From: CAVZLD01 sp964522605
Lineage (GTDB): Bacteria > Planctomycetota > Planctomycetia > Pirellulales > Pirellulaceae
NCBI GenBank assembly: GCA_964522605.1
Contig: CAZFWV010000185.1
Coordinates: 1 to 13,374, forward strand
DNA: 13,374 bases
Direction of reading: 5' to 3'
Positions 6,311 through 13,332 of the stretch are shown piece by piece (the first letter of the stretch is position 1; every line of letters starts with the position of its first letter). The translations under genes were made by a program, and so were the position numbers. The notes beneath the pieces were generated by a model, which did no database searches, was not told where the DNA came from, and saw only the letters and a program-made list of their open reading frames with translations.

Positions 6311-6946
6311 ATGACCATCTCTTCGTCCGTCGCGAAGCAACTGTGCACGAAGACGGAGCAAACGTTGTTTACTGAGAGCCTGGCCCGCAATGTTAAGAGG
6401 TTCGATGAAAACGCACTCCGATCGCGGATCGCGAGGTCTCGCAAACTTCGCGACAAGTATCGACAGCTCGCGGACCGCCAGGATCGCGAGGCTCGGGGCA
6501 AACAAACTCCACAACGTTCAAGGCCTGCTCAAGGAAGTGCGGCGACGCGCAAGAAACAGCAACTGTTCGCTGAATCGCTCGAGCGATTTGAAAAGCGGCT
6601 GACGATGCTGTCTTCCGAATCGAAGAAGACGGTGAAAAAGTCGGTGAAAAAGGGGGCAACTTCCAGGACTTCGAAGAAACGCGTGGCAAAAAAGGCCCCC
6701 AAAAAGACCGCGAAGGGAAAAGCCAAGAAGTCAGTCAGCCGCAAAACGGCGACAAAACCAGCAGAAACGCCGGCGAAACGCCCCGCGAAACGCCCCGCGA
6801 AGAAACGAGTTACTGCAGCCGATCACGGCAAGGAGGCAACGTCAGCGGCCAAGGAGGCACGTTTCAAGAAATCGAGTCGCAAACGGATTCAGACGCATAT
6901 CTCGGCGCAGAATCGTCGAAATCAAGCCCGACGTGATACACGCTGA
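6311..6946 (+). CDS. Histone H1-like lysine/alanine-rich basic protein
   Basis: A 211-residue, very basic protein. The ATG at 6311 has an excellent ribosome site (AAAGGAG, 7 nt upstream), preferred over a longer reading from 6233. Residues 1-63 are a charged, probably helical domain (LRSRIARSRKLRDKYRQLAD at 36-55). The motif LFTESLARNVKRF (19-31) recurs as LFAESLERFEKRL (85-97), suggesting an internal duplication. Residues 104-167 form a Lys/Ala/Pro/Thr tail with KKSVKK, KKAPKKTAKGKAKK and (RPAK)3, like the C-terminal tail of H1 or the chlamydial Hc2 protein. The end, RIQTHISAQNRRNQARRDTR (192-211), is again basic and less repetitive. There is no signal peptide. The likely role is binding DNA or RNA in the nucleoid by charge; the family assignment rests on composition rather than a defined fold. 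Confidence 0.85.
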   Translation: MTISSSVAKQLCTKTEQTLFTESLARNVKRFDENALRSRIARSRKLRDKYRQLADRQDREARGKQTPQRSRPAQGSAATRKKQQLFAESLERFEKRLTMLSSESKKTVKKSVKKGATSRTSKKRVAKKAPKKTAKGKAKKSVSRKTATKPAETPAKRPAKRPAKKRVTAADHGKEATSAAKEARFKKSSRKRIQTHISAQNRRNQARRDTR

Positions 6947-6979
6947 CCGGTCCGAGTCGCTCCAGTTCGCGTGATCCTT

Positions 6980-7009
6980 CTCAGCCGTCATGGGTCTGTT
7001 CGGGCTGAG
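6980..7009. terminator. Candidate bidirectional terminator between convergent genes
   Basis: CTCAGCC (6980-6986) pairs with GGCTGAG (7003-7009), a 7-bp stem with a 16-nt loop. It sits in the 63-bp gap between the histone-like stop (6946) and the beta-helix stop (7010-7012), touching the latter. There is no T-tract on either side, so it may act as an mRNA end structure rather than a true intrinsic terminator. Confidence 0.35.
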
Positions 7010-9970
7010 CTATTCCGTTGGTCTGATCACGACTTGAAATTCCTGGAAGGCCGTGTTTTCCCCGCCGGCGATGGAACTGATCGGCCGTACCACCCAGATC
7101 AGCCACCGATAGGTGCCCAGGATGGCCGATCCGCGGCGGCGGATGGACGTGGCGACAAAGTCGCTCTGTGCAGGTCCCGAATCGACCTGCAGGATAGGCA
7201 TGAATTTCTCCCGGTTCTCGACATCCCAACCCGGCGCAGCCTCCATGGCACTACCGTACAGCACAAAACGTTGACGAGCGCGGTTTCCGTTCTGGTTGTA
7301 GGAGAAGCTGTTGATCTGCGAAATCGGCTGCACGGAGCCGAGGTCGATCCGGTAGGCGGCACCGTCGATGCCGTTGGCGAACACGGGACCGTAGTTCTTG
7401 TCGACGCGTCCGTCCGTCAGGCTGATGAGAGGCTCATTCTTTGTATTTTGTGGGTTTGCCGAAACTGCCAGAGAGGAGGCGGGGCCGAGCCGAACCATTC
7501 CGAAGTCCACGGAAGCTCGTTCTTCCTTCACCGCGAATGCGTAATCATTTATCGCGACCTTGTGGGTTGTCTGCATCCGCTGCAGTGTGAGTGCGAGCGT
7601 GTCACCGGCCGCCTGATCCTGCAAAGCAACCAAATCGTCGACAGAGGCTACCGGTGTTCCATTGCAGGCCAGGATGACGTCATCGGCTCGTAGCCCACAT
7701 CTTGCCGCCGTGCCGTCATTCCATACGTGGAGCACGATCACTCCCGCTTCCTCGGCCAATCCGTAGGCGGATCGGTCACCTGGACCGGTGACATTGCGGA
7801 CCGTGGCTTGCCACAACAAACGGAGAGGCTGTTGGCTTGGCTCAGAATCGCTTTGAGTTGTCTCGGACGTCGGTGCGGGAATCCGAGGCGTCTTGGCCAA
7901 CTTCTTCAAATTGGCTCGCTGCACACCAAATCGGTCCATCGGAAAATTCGCAAACCCGAGTGTGAACGCCGGCGAATCCTCGCGAACTCGAAAATCGCCT
8001 CGAGCCGAATCGACAAACAGCGCGTCGGCCTCGATCGATTGTGCGTCACGTTGGGACTGCTCTGCGAGTTTCACCGCGGGATGCGGCTTGGCAGCGCCGG
8101 GCCGATGAACCAGGTTCTGATCCATCACCTTGCCCCACGGGCTCGACGGCATCCCACCGGCAGGAAGGTAGTGATCGGTCCAGAAGATGTTGCGTCGGAC
8201 AACATCGTTACTGTGTTTGTACCAGACGTGAGGGTGAAATCCGTTGTTGACCGTGATGTTGTTCTCCACAATGCGGAAGAACCCTTCGCGGTTCTTAATT
8301 CCGCCGTTGAGACACAGATTATTCACAAGAACATAATGGCTCGATCCATCATCCAGATCGATGTCCCAACCATGGTCGCAGCGCCAGCGGTTGTTGCGCA
8401 ACGTAATCGGCTTGACAACGTCCAGCAGCGGCAGGTCTGCGTGCGAATTCCAGATGGCATCCTCGTTCAGATCCAGATCGGTCAGACCCCAGAAACGGTC
8501 ACGTCCCCAGGAATTGAATGAGCCGTGGTCACCGGTCTCCTGGACCGTGTCGAACACATCACAAAATTCAATGACATGTCCGCCCCAGCAACCGTCGCCG
8601 ATATTGATTCCTGCGCGAGGGACGTCGTAGATGGAGCAGTTCCGCACCGTGATGTCTTGTGCTAAAGCGATTTGCACGGCGGCGGTTTGCTTCTCAATGC
8701 GGCCAGATCGGTAAATCAGACAATCCTCCACCAGGCAATCGGCGGGATAATTGTCATTCTGCGGACCAGGAGTTTTGTCGATTGTGGCATAGCTCTGACG
8801 CTCACCATATTCGAACAACGGACTGCGCGCCGCAGCGGGATCGCCGACGAACGCAATGCCGTTCGCGCCAGCCTCCGAAATATGGCAGCCGCGAATGGTG
8901 ATGCGACGATTGTACTTGTTGATGAAAAGTGCGTTTCCGCCCACCTGGTCGATCCAGCAGTCGTCCAAAGAGCAATCCTCGGCCCCGTCATACAGTAACG
9001 CACCGCCCCGATACGTCGTCCAATCGCTACGTAGAAGCGGTTCACGATTATCCATGAACGTTCGTGAGGCGTGTCGGAAAATGAGCCGCTGCAGGTCAAC
9101 GTAGCGAACGGGCTGCTGCGCCGATCCACGGAACTCGATCAAGTGCCGCAGCCGAACCGTTTCGAGGACCGCCGTCGACGGATCGATCCCAACGGGTGGC
9201 ATCAGGTAGAGCGTGTCACGATCATCATCCAGAAACCACTCGCCCGGTGCATCAAGTTCCTCAAAGATGTTTTCGACAAAGCGATATCGGTCATGCATTC
9301 CCAATTGGCGGTTGTTTTGCCATCCGCCTTCGTACAACAACTGGCCGTCCTGGGTTCTTCCAAGCAGTCGATAATGGAAACCACCCCACATGTGGCGGTG
9401 CATGGCGTGCAGAAAACCACCGCGCGGATCGCTCCAATGGGAAATGCGTTTTGGATCGATCGCGTCGGCCGCGTACCCGTCGAAAATACGTTCCGCTGGA
9501 CGCAGATTTGGATACCGTGCCATGGGGAGTCGCGTACCGTTCAAGAACAATTGATCGGTCGCCAAGTCCGCAGGAACGACTGCTTTCGCGATGCCGTTAC
9601 GGTCGGCACTCCACTCCAGATCTTTCAATGGGTAGCCACCGCTGATGACGACCTGCTCGTTCTGATAGGCGCGGTAGACCGCAGGAGTTGACTCGGTGCC
9701 CGAGTCTTCGGGAGTGAAGACAAGCGTCTCCCGGAGGTAATAGGTTCCTCCCCGCAGGAACACAGTGACCGGTTCTACTCCGGCGAATTGTCGCGCGGCT
9801 CGTTGGGCCCGCGGCAGCGTCAAGAAGGGGCGTTCCAAGGTGCCGGGGTTTGAGTCGTCTCCGTTCGGCGAGACGAACAGGGATGCGGCATCGACCGGTG
9901 TCGAATCCGTCCAGACGAGAGTCGCCGCAAGGAGCAGTAGCAGACCCACCTGGATCTCGCGCCGATTCAT
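7010..9970 (-). CDS. Secreted right-handed beta-helix protein with PDZ and discoidin-like domains
   Basis: A 986-residue exported protein. The ATG at 9970 has GAGG 5 nt upstream; a GTG two codons earlier is the alternative. Residues 1-29 are a Sec signal peptide (MNRREIQVGLLLLLAAT...). The mature protein opens with SLFVSPNGDDSNPGTLERPF and VFLRGGTYYLRETLVF, the standard entry of secreted beta-helix carbohydrate-active proteins. Parallel beta-helix rungs span about 280-620 (for example CSLDDCWIDQVGGNALFI, ITIRGCHISEAGANGI, LVEDCLIYRSG, ITVRNCSIYDVPRAGI), with DLDDGSS and NNGFHPHVW late in the helix. A PDZ domain lies at about 734-805 (GVIVLHVWNDGTAARCGLRA, DDVILACNGTPV). Residues 821-986 resemble an F5/8-type-C (discoidin) domain. 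The helix recalls GH141-type enzymes, but no catalytic pair is demonstrable, so hydrolase, lyase or binding protein all remain possible. It may follow the CBS gene on the same transcript. Confidence 0.88.
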   Translation of the reverse strand: MNRREIQVGLLLLLAATLVWTDSTPVDAASLFVSPNGDDSNPGTLERPFLTLPRAQRAARQFAGVEPVTVFLRGGTYYLRETLVFTPEDSGTESTPAVYRAYQNEQVVISGGYPLKDLEWSADRNGIAKAVVPADLATDQLFLNGTRLPMARYPNLRPAERIFDGYAADAIDPKRISHWSDPRGGFLHAMHRHMWGGFHYRLLGRTQDGQLLYEGGWQNNRQLGMHDRYRFVENIFEELDAPGEWFLDDDRDTLYLMPPVGIDPSTAVLETVRLRHLIEFRGSAQQPVRYVDLQRLIFRHASRTFMDNREPLLRSDWTTYRGGALLYDGAEDCSLDDCWIDQVGGNALFINKYNRRITIRGCHISEAGANGIAFVGDPAAARSPLFEYGERQSYATIDKTPGPQNDNYPADCLVEDCLIYRSGRIEKQTAAVQIALAQDITVRNCSIYDVPRAGINIGDGCWGGHVIEFCDVFDTVQETGDHGSFNSWGRDRFWGLTDLDLNEDAIWNSHADLPLLDVVKPITLRNNRWRCDHGWDIDLDDGSSHYVLVNNLCLNGGIKNREGFFRIVENNITVNNGFHPHVWYKHSNDVVRRNIFWTDHYLPAGGMPSSPWGKVMDQNLVHRPGAAKPHPAVKLAEQSQRDAQSIEADALFVDSARGDFRVREDSPAFTLGFANFPMDRFGVQRANLKKLAKTPRIPAPTSETTQSDSEPSQQPLRLLWQATVRNVTGPGDRSAYGLAEEAGVIVLHVWNDGTAARCGLRADDVILACNGTPVASVDDLVALQDQAAGDTLALTLQRMQTTHKVAINDYAFAVKEERASVDFGMVRLGPASSLAVSANPQNTKNEPLISLTDGRVDKNYGPVFANGIDGAAYRIDLGSVQPISQINSFSYNQNGNRARQRFVLYGSAMEAAPGWDVENREKFMPILQVDSGPAQSDFVATSIRRRGSAILGTYRWLIWVVRPISSIAGGENTAFQEFQVVIRPTE

Positions 9971-10054
9971 CTCCACCTCGTTCGGCTTCAGATTATCCCA
10001 GCAAGTTTGCTTTTTTGGGCCATCGCCAACGACACTTGGGTATGCTGCGTGCCT

Positions 10055-10489
10055 CTACCGGCCGAAGATATAGTCCTCGAGCATTTGGATCTTGAATTCC
10101 TGGTGCGCGATGATCGATTTGACTAGATCCCCGACCGACACGATGCCGTGCAACTGGTCGCCCTGGAACACCGGCAGGTGGCGACATCGCTTGGCGGTCA
10201 TCAGAGCCATTGCTTTGACCACCGAATCCTCCGGCGTGACGAACACGAGATCATGCGACATGATGTCGGCCACGGGCGTTTCCTTGGACGATCGCCCTTT
10301 CAGAATGACCTTCCGCAGATAATCCCGTTCCGTGATGATGCCTGTGACCTTCTGGTCCTCCATCACGATCAGGGCGCCCACGTTATGGGCATCCATTTCG
10401 GCAATTGCCTCGTACACGCTCTGTCCGGCTTGGACCGAGAAGACGTTGCGACCTTTTTGATCGAGTACGGTTGCAATCAGAGTTTCCAT
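10055..10489 (-). CDS. Two-CBS-domain protein
   Basis: A 144-residue cytoplasmic protein made of little more than a Bateman module (a CBS pair). CBS1 spans about 8-65, with VGALIVMEDQKVTGIITERD, and CBS2 about 74-128, with RHLPVFQGDQLHGIVSVGD. The two GI-(I/V)-(T/S)-x-x-D signatures (50-56 and 115-121) are the segments that contact the ribose of bound adenosine nucleotides in this family. The length is normal for stand-alone CBS proteins, which usually sense AMP/ATP/SAM-type ligands and regulate a partner; no partner domain is fused here. The ATG at 10489 has AAGGG 8 nt upstream. It lies 84 bp upstream of the beta-helix gene on the same strand with no obvious terminator between. The scaffold gap begins 26 bp upstream of the start codon, so its promoter is probably missing from the assembly. 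Confidence 0.93.
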   Translation of the reverse strand: METLIATVLDQKGRNVFSVQAGQSVYEAIAEMDAHNVGALIVMEDQKVTGIITERDYLRKVILKGRSSKETPVADIMSHDLVFVTPEDSVVKAMALMTAKRCRHLPVFQGDQLHGIVSVGDLVKSIIAHQEFKIQMLEDYIFGR

Positions 10490-10514
10490 CGGTTTGCCCT
10501 TCGTTTGAAAACCG

Positions 10515-10614
10515 NNNNNNNNNNNNNNNNNNNNNNNNNNNNNNNNNNNNNNNNNNNNNNNNNNNNNNNNNNNNNNNNNNNNNNNNNNNNNNNNNNNNNN
10601 NNNNNNNNNNNNNN
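10515..10614. other. Assembly gap (100 N)
   Basis: Exactly 100 unknown bases, the usual placeholder length for a scaffold gap of unestimated size. True distance, orientation and intervening genes between the CBS gene and the DUF2071 gene are therefore unknown. Confidence 0.98.
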
Positions 10615-10754
10615 GCCTACGTAAACAAGCAATCGCTGACGTGGACCCTGCTCAGGGGCAAGGCCCCAGGGGTGAGAATTCCGTTCGAATCCAGGAGTAG
10701 GACGGCTCGTATGCGAGAACTTCGTTGCGTTGTTGGACGAGCGAGGCGGATTCC
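10615..10754. other. Sequence between the gap and the DUF2071 gene, with a small GC hairpin
   Basis: 140 bp with no recognisable gene. One plus frame is open from the gap to a stop at 10759-10761 (overlapping the next ATG as ATGGTGA), but its translation is Arg-rich and unlike a normal protein end. GGGGC (10655-10659) and GCCCC (10663-10667) form a 5-bp stem with a 3-nt loop, flanked by CTCA/TGAG that can extend it imperfectly; no T-tract follows. Confidence 0.4.
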
Positions 10755-11480
10755 ATGGTGATTGATCGCCTTGAGCCGACGCGTCGGCCTGCTCGACGGC
10801 CCAGCGGCTTTCAGGAATGGCGTCATTTGTTGTTTCTGCACTGGGCCGTACCGATCGAGAATCTGCGTCGTCTCGTACCCGAACCGCTCGATCTGGATCT
10901 GTATGACGGTGTGGCGTACGTGGGTGTAGTCCCGTTCATCATGCGTCACGTTCGACCCCGCTGGTGCCCTCGATTCCTCGGGTTCAATTTCTTGGAGACG
11001 AATGTCCGGACCTACGTCTCCTTTGCCGGGCGACCGGGAGTCTATTTCTTCTCGCTCGATGCCGCATCGAAGATTGCCGTCTGGATCGCCCGCCGTTTCT
11101 GGGGTCTCCCCTACTTCTCCGCCCAGATGGATTGTGGCCAGGTTGGCAACGAGATTCACTATCGATCGGTGCGCTCCGGCTCAGGAGCAGAACACCGCGT
11201 TTGCTGCCGAATCGGAGAACAAACCGGGCCGTCGCAAGTGGGATCGATCGAGTTCTTTTTTCTGGAACGCTACCTGCTTTTTGTTGCGCAGGATGAGTCG
11301 ATCTGGACGGGCCAAGTGCATCACGTGCCGTACCCCACTCGAACGGCAGAACTCGTCGAACTGCAGGATCACTTGCTGTCCGCCGCCGGAATGCCGGCTT
11401 GTCAGAACGAGCCGGCATTCGTTCACTACTCGCCGGGAGTCGATGTTGAGATCTTCCCGCTACATCGGCTTAGTCCGTGA
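10755..11480 (+). CDS. DUF2071 / YqjF-like protein
   Basis: A 241-residue protein matching the DUF2071 (YqjF) family, whose biochemical role is not established. Recognisable segments are the opening QEWRHLLFLHWAVPIENLRR (20-39) followed by LVPEPLDLDLYDGVAYVGVV (40-59), FLGFNFLETNVRTYV (74-88), GVYFFSLDAASKIAVWIARR (95-114), LPYFSAQM, and the conserved SIEFFFLERYLLF (164-176) before HHVPYPTRTAEL. The ATG at 10755 is preceded by a GAGG-containing purine stretch; the longer reading from 10725 adds no family sequence. No signal peptide or membrane anchor is evident, so a cytoplasmic location is likely. The final 11 bp overlap the end of the ThuA gene on the other strand. Upstream context is unreliable because of the gap. 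Confidence 0.9.
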   Translation: MVIDRLEPTRRPARRPSGFQEWRHLLFLHWAVPIENLRRLVPEPLDLDLYDGVAYVGVVPFIMRHVRPRWCPRFLGFNFLETNVRTYVSFAGRPGVYFFSLDAASKIAVWIARRFWGLPYFSAQMDCGQVGNEIHYRSVRSGSGAEHRVCCRIGEQTGPSQVGSIEFFFLERYLLFVAQDESIWTGQVHHVPYPTRTAELVELQDHLLSAAGMPACQNEPAFVHYSPGVDVEIFPLHRLSP

Positions 11481-12204
11481 CTTCTCGGCCGGCGGCCCAG
11501 AGACTGCCGCGAAGCAGCAGCTTCTTGAACATCGGTTGGTCGACGGCTCTTGAGTCATGGCCCCCGGAGTAGTAGAAGACACGGCCCTGACCGTGGGACT
11601 TGATCCAGAGTGCCGGCATCAAGGCACCCTTGTAGAGACCGTTGGCCAAGACGGTCAGATTCTCTGCGTCGTAATCCAAGATGTACTGCTCATCCGTCGT
11701 CATGAACTCATCGATTCCCTTCGTAATCGGATGTTCGACAGTCGTCACACTGACCTGATATTGCCGGTAGGCCGGATGAGTGACGAAATGTCCCCCCACG
11801 AAGTTGTGCCAGTCGGCATCGCCTCGGAAGGAATCGGCGCCGGAATGAAAGGTCACGAATCCGTTGCCATCGCCAATATGTTGCAGAATTCCCTGCTTTT
11901 GTTCTGCCGTTAATTCGCCCAGCGTCCAGTAGAACACAACGAGTTCGTACGACTTGATCCGATCCGGAAGGAGAGCGTTCAAGTCGTTTTCCACTCGCGT
12001 CACTTCGAATTTTCCTGATTCGTTCAGTGTTGCTTCGACGATGTCACCAACACCTTTCCAGTCGTGAATGCTCCCACCGACCAGCAGCAGTGTTTTGACT
12101 TTGGAATCTTGGCCGAGTGCTTGCACCGTCTGCAACAGACCGGTGGTCCCAAGCACGACCGCGATCAGAAACGTGTTTCGAAAGAGCTTCTGGATTCTAT
12201 TCAT
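11470..12204 (-). CDS. Exported ThuA-like domain protein
   Basis: A 244-residue single-domain protein of the ThuA family (class I glutamine-amidotransferase-like fold, named from trehalose utilisation). The ATG at 12204 has an ideal AAAGGAG site 6 nt upstream, so the reading from 12243 is rejected. Residues 1-31 form a signal peptide with a hydrophobic core (TFLIAVVLGTTGLLQTV). Family landmarks in order: LLLVGGSIHDW (39-49), VVFYWTLGELTAEQ (89-102), GFVTFHSGAD (115-124), FVGGHFVTHP (135-144), HPITKGI (158-164), DEQYIL (171-176), and W200 ... GRVFYYSGGHDSRA (207-220). In planctomycetes and Bacteroidetes, ThuA domains are commonly exported, alone or fused to haem-binding or sugar-related domains; the reaction is unknown. 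It overlaps the DUF2071 stop tail-to-tail by 11 bp. Confidence 0.92.
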   Translation of the reverse strand: MNRIQKLFRNTFLIAVVLGTTGLLQTVQALGQDSKVKTLLLVGGSIHDWKGVGDIVEATLNESGKFEVTRVENDLNALLPDRIKSYELVVFYWTLGELTAEQKQGILQHIGDGNGFVTFHSGADSFRGDADWHNFVGGHFVTHPAYRQYQVSVTTVEHPITKGIDEFMTTDEQYILDYDAENLTVLANGLYKGALMPALWIKSHGQGRVFYYSGGHDSRAVDQPMFKKLLLRGSLWAAGREVTD

Positions 12205-12635
12205 CACGTGCTCCTTTTGGATTCTCGTTGCCCATCCAAGCAACCGGCGATTGGATTCCGACTCTGACGAATCTTAATCTGCCCGGATCTGTTTCGCAAC
12301 TTTGCGACATCGAAGCCGCAGCCTGCCTGACCCCAAGAGATCACGCCGGGGGTGTGCGCGCCGCGACGGGCGGGGACAACAGAAACTCGGGAGATGGAGC
12401 AATGCGAGACGCCGCCGGCTCATTGTTTTTTTTCATGCGGCAGTCTTTTCGATCGTCCGCCGGAGACTGGGCGGGTATACTCACGCTAGCAACCTGCCGG
12501 AGCACCAGGCCGGCCTGGTTAGGCTGTTCATGACACCTGTCGGGCAGCCTGCAGAGACGGGAGCTGTTCCTTTCTCAACGGGTTGCTCAAGTTGTGATCG
12601 AAATCGAGGCGAGTCATTTCAAGGAGCAAGTTTCC
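12205..12635. other. Divergent intergenic region upstream of the ThuA and methyltransferase genes
   Basis: About 430 bp without a supported gene. It contains a T8 run (12426-12433), a TATACT hexamer (12476-12481) that could be a -10 on the plus strand but has no good -35 at 16-18 bp, and a perfect 16-bp palindrome (12504-12519). Confidence 0.55.
12504..12519. promoter_or_regulatory. Perfect 16-bp palindrome, possible operator
   Basis: ACCAGGCCGGCCTGGT is fully self-complementary with no spacer. It lies 117 bp upstream of the methyltransferase ATG and 22 bp after the TATACT hexamer. The lack of a loop favours a dimeric protein-binding site over an RNA hairpin, though the GC-rich sequence could also arise by chance. 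Confidence 0.4.
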
Positions 12636-13265
12636 ATGAGTCGGTTGATTACAGCATTCGTTGTAGGACTTGTTCTCACGTCGGCGACCGTTGCCAGCGC
12701 ACAGAATGCGACAGCCGTTGCAGAACCGGCAGTCAAGGAAGTGAAAGAGCCAGACGTGATCTTTGTGCCAACTCCCGAGGAAGTCGTCAGCAAGATGCTC
12801 GAACTGGCGGGCGTTAAGAAGGACGATATCGTCTACGATCTGGGTTGTGGAGACGGTCGGATTGTCGTAATGGCCGCCAAGAAATACGGATGTCGCGCGT
12901 TCGGTTTTGATGTCGATCCGGAGCGGATCAAGGAATCGGTTGAGAATGTCAAAAAGAACCAGGTGGAAAAACTGGCCACGATTAAGCAGCAGGACATTTT
13001 TCAGCTCGACCTTCGCCCGGCCTCCGTCGTGACGCTGTACCTGCTGCCGAGTCTAAACGTTAAATTGATACCGCAGTTGGATCAACTCAAGCCGGGCTGC
13101 CGAATTGTCTCGCACGATTTCGACATGGATGGAGTTGAGCCGGATCAGGTCGTCACCATCAAGTCGGACGTAACGAGTCGTGAACACACGGTCTATCTGT
13201 GGACGACACCGCTGAAAAAATCGGCGGACACCGCGGATGCCGTGGAAGCGGTTACGGGGAAATAG
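12636..13265 (+). CDS. Class I SAM-dependent methyltransferase with N-terminal signal peptide
   Basis: A 209-residue protein. The ATG at 12636 has AAGGAG 10 nt upstream and opens directly into a Sec-type signal (residues 1-22, MSRLITAFVVGLVLTSATVASA), then an acidic/Ala linker (23-40). The methyltransferase core begins with VPTPEEVVSKMLELAGV (44-60); motif I is VYDLGCGDG (66-74), the acidic residue at the end of beta-2 is in GFDVDPERI (90-98), and TLYLLPSLNVKLIPQL (133-148) and RIVSHDFDMDG (156-166) follow. This pattern matches a family of small methyltransferases found in many bacteria, related to the eukaryotic FAM173/ATPSCKMT lysine methyltransferases that sit in mitochondrial membranes. 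Motifs are intact, so activity is plausible; the substrate is unknown. Export is odd, since SAM is a cytoplasmic cofactor: the segment may instead be an uncleaved membrane anchor. Confidence 0.9.
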   Translation: MSRLITAFVVGLVLTSATVASAQNATAVAEPAVKEVKEPDVIFVPTPEEVVSKMLELAGVKKDDIVYDLGCGDGRIVVMAAKKYGCRAFGFDVDPERIKESVENVKKNQVEKLATIKQQDIFQLDLRPASVVTLYLLPSLNVKLIPQLDQLKPGCRIVSHDFDMDGVEPDQVVTIKSDVTSREHTVYLWTTPLKKSADTADAVEAVTGK

Positions 13266-13332
13266 AATCTGGCGAGATGATTAGCGCGAATGTCAAGGCC
13301 TTTTTCCGTGATAGGGTGGCTGGTGGCAGAGC

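Noticed and set aside
10671..10700. TTCGAATCC segment resembling a tRNA T-loop
   Set aside because: The flanking bases cannot form a T stem and there is no acceptor, D or anticodon arm around it.
10615..10761. Possible 3' end of a gene coming out of the gap and overlapping the DUF2071 start (ATGGTGA)
   Set aside because: The overlap geometry is suggestive, but the 48-codon translation is Arg-rich with no recognisable domain, and the rest lies in unknown bases.
10617..11159. Minus-strand frame of 180 codons antisense to the DUF2071 gene
   Set aside because: The plus strand matches the DUF2071 family throughout; the antisense product has no recognisable features.
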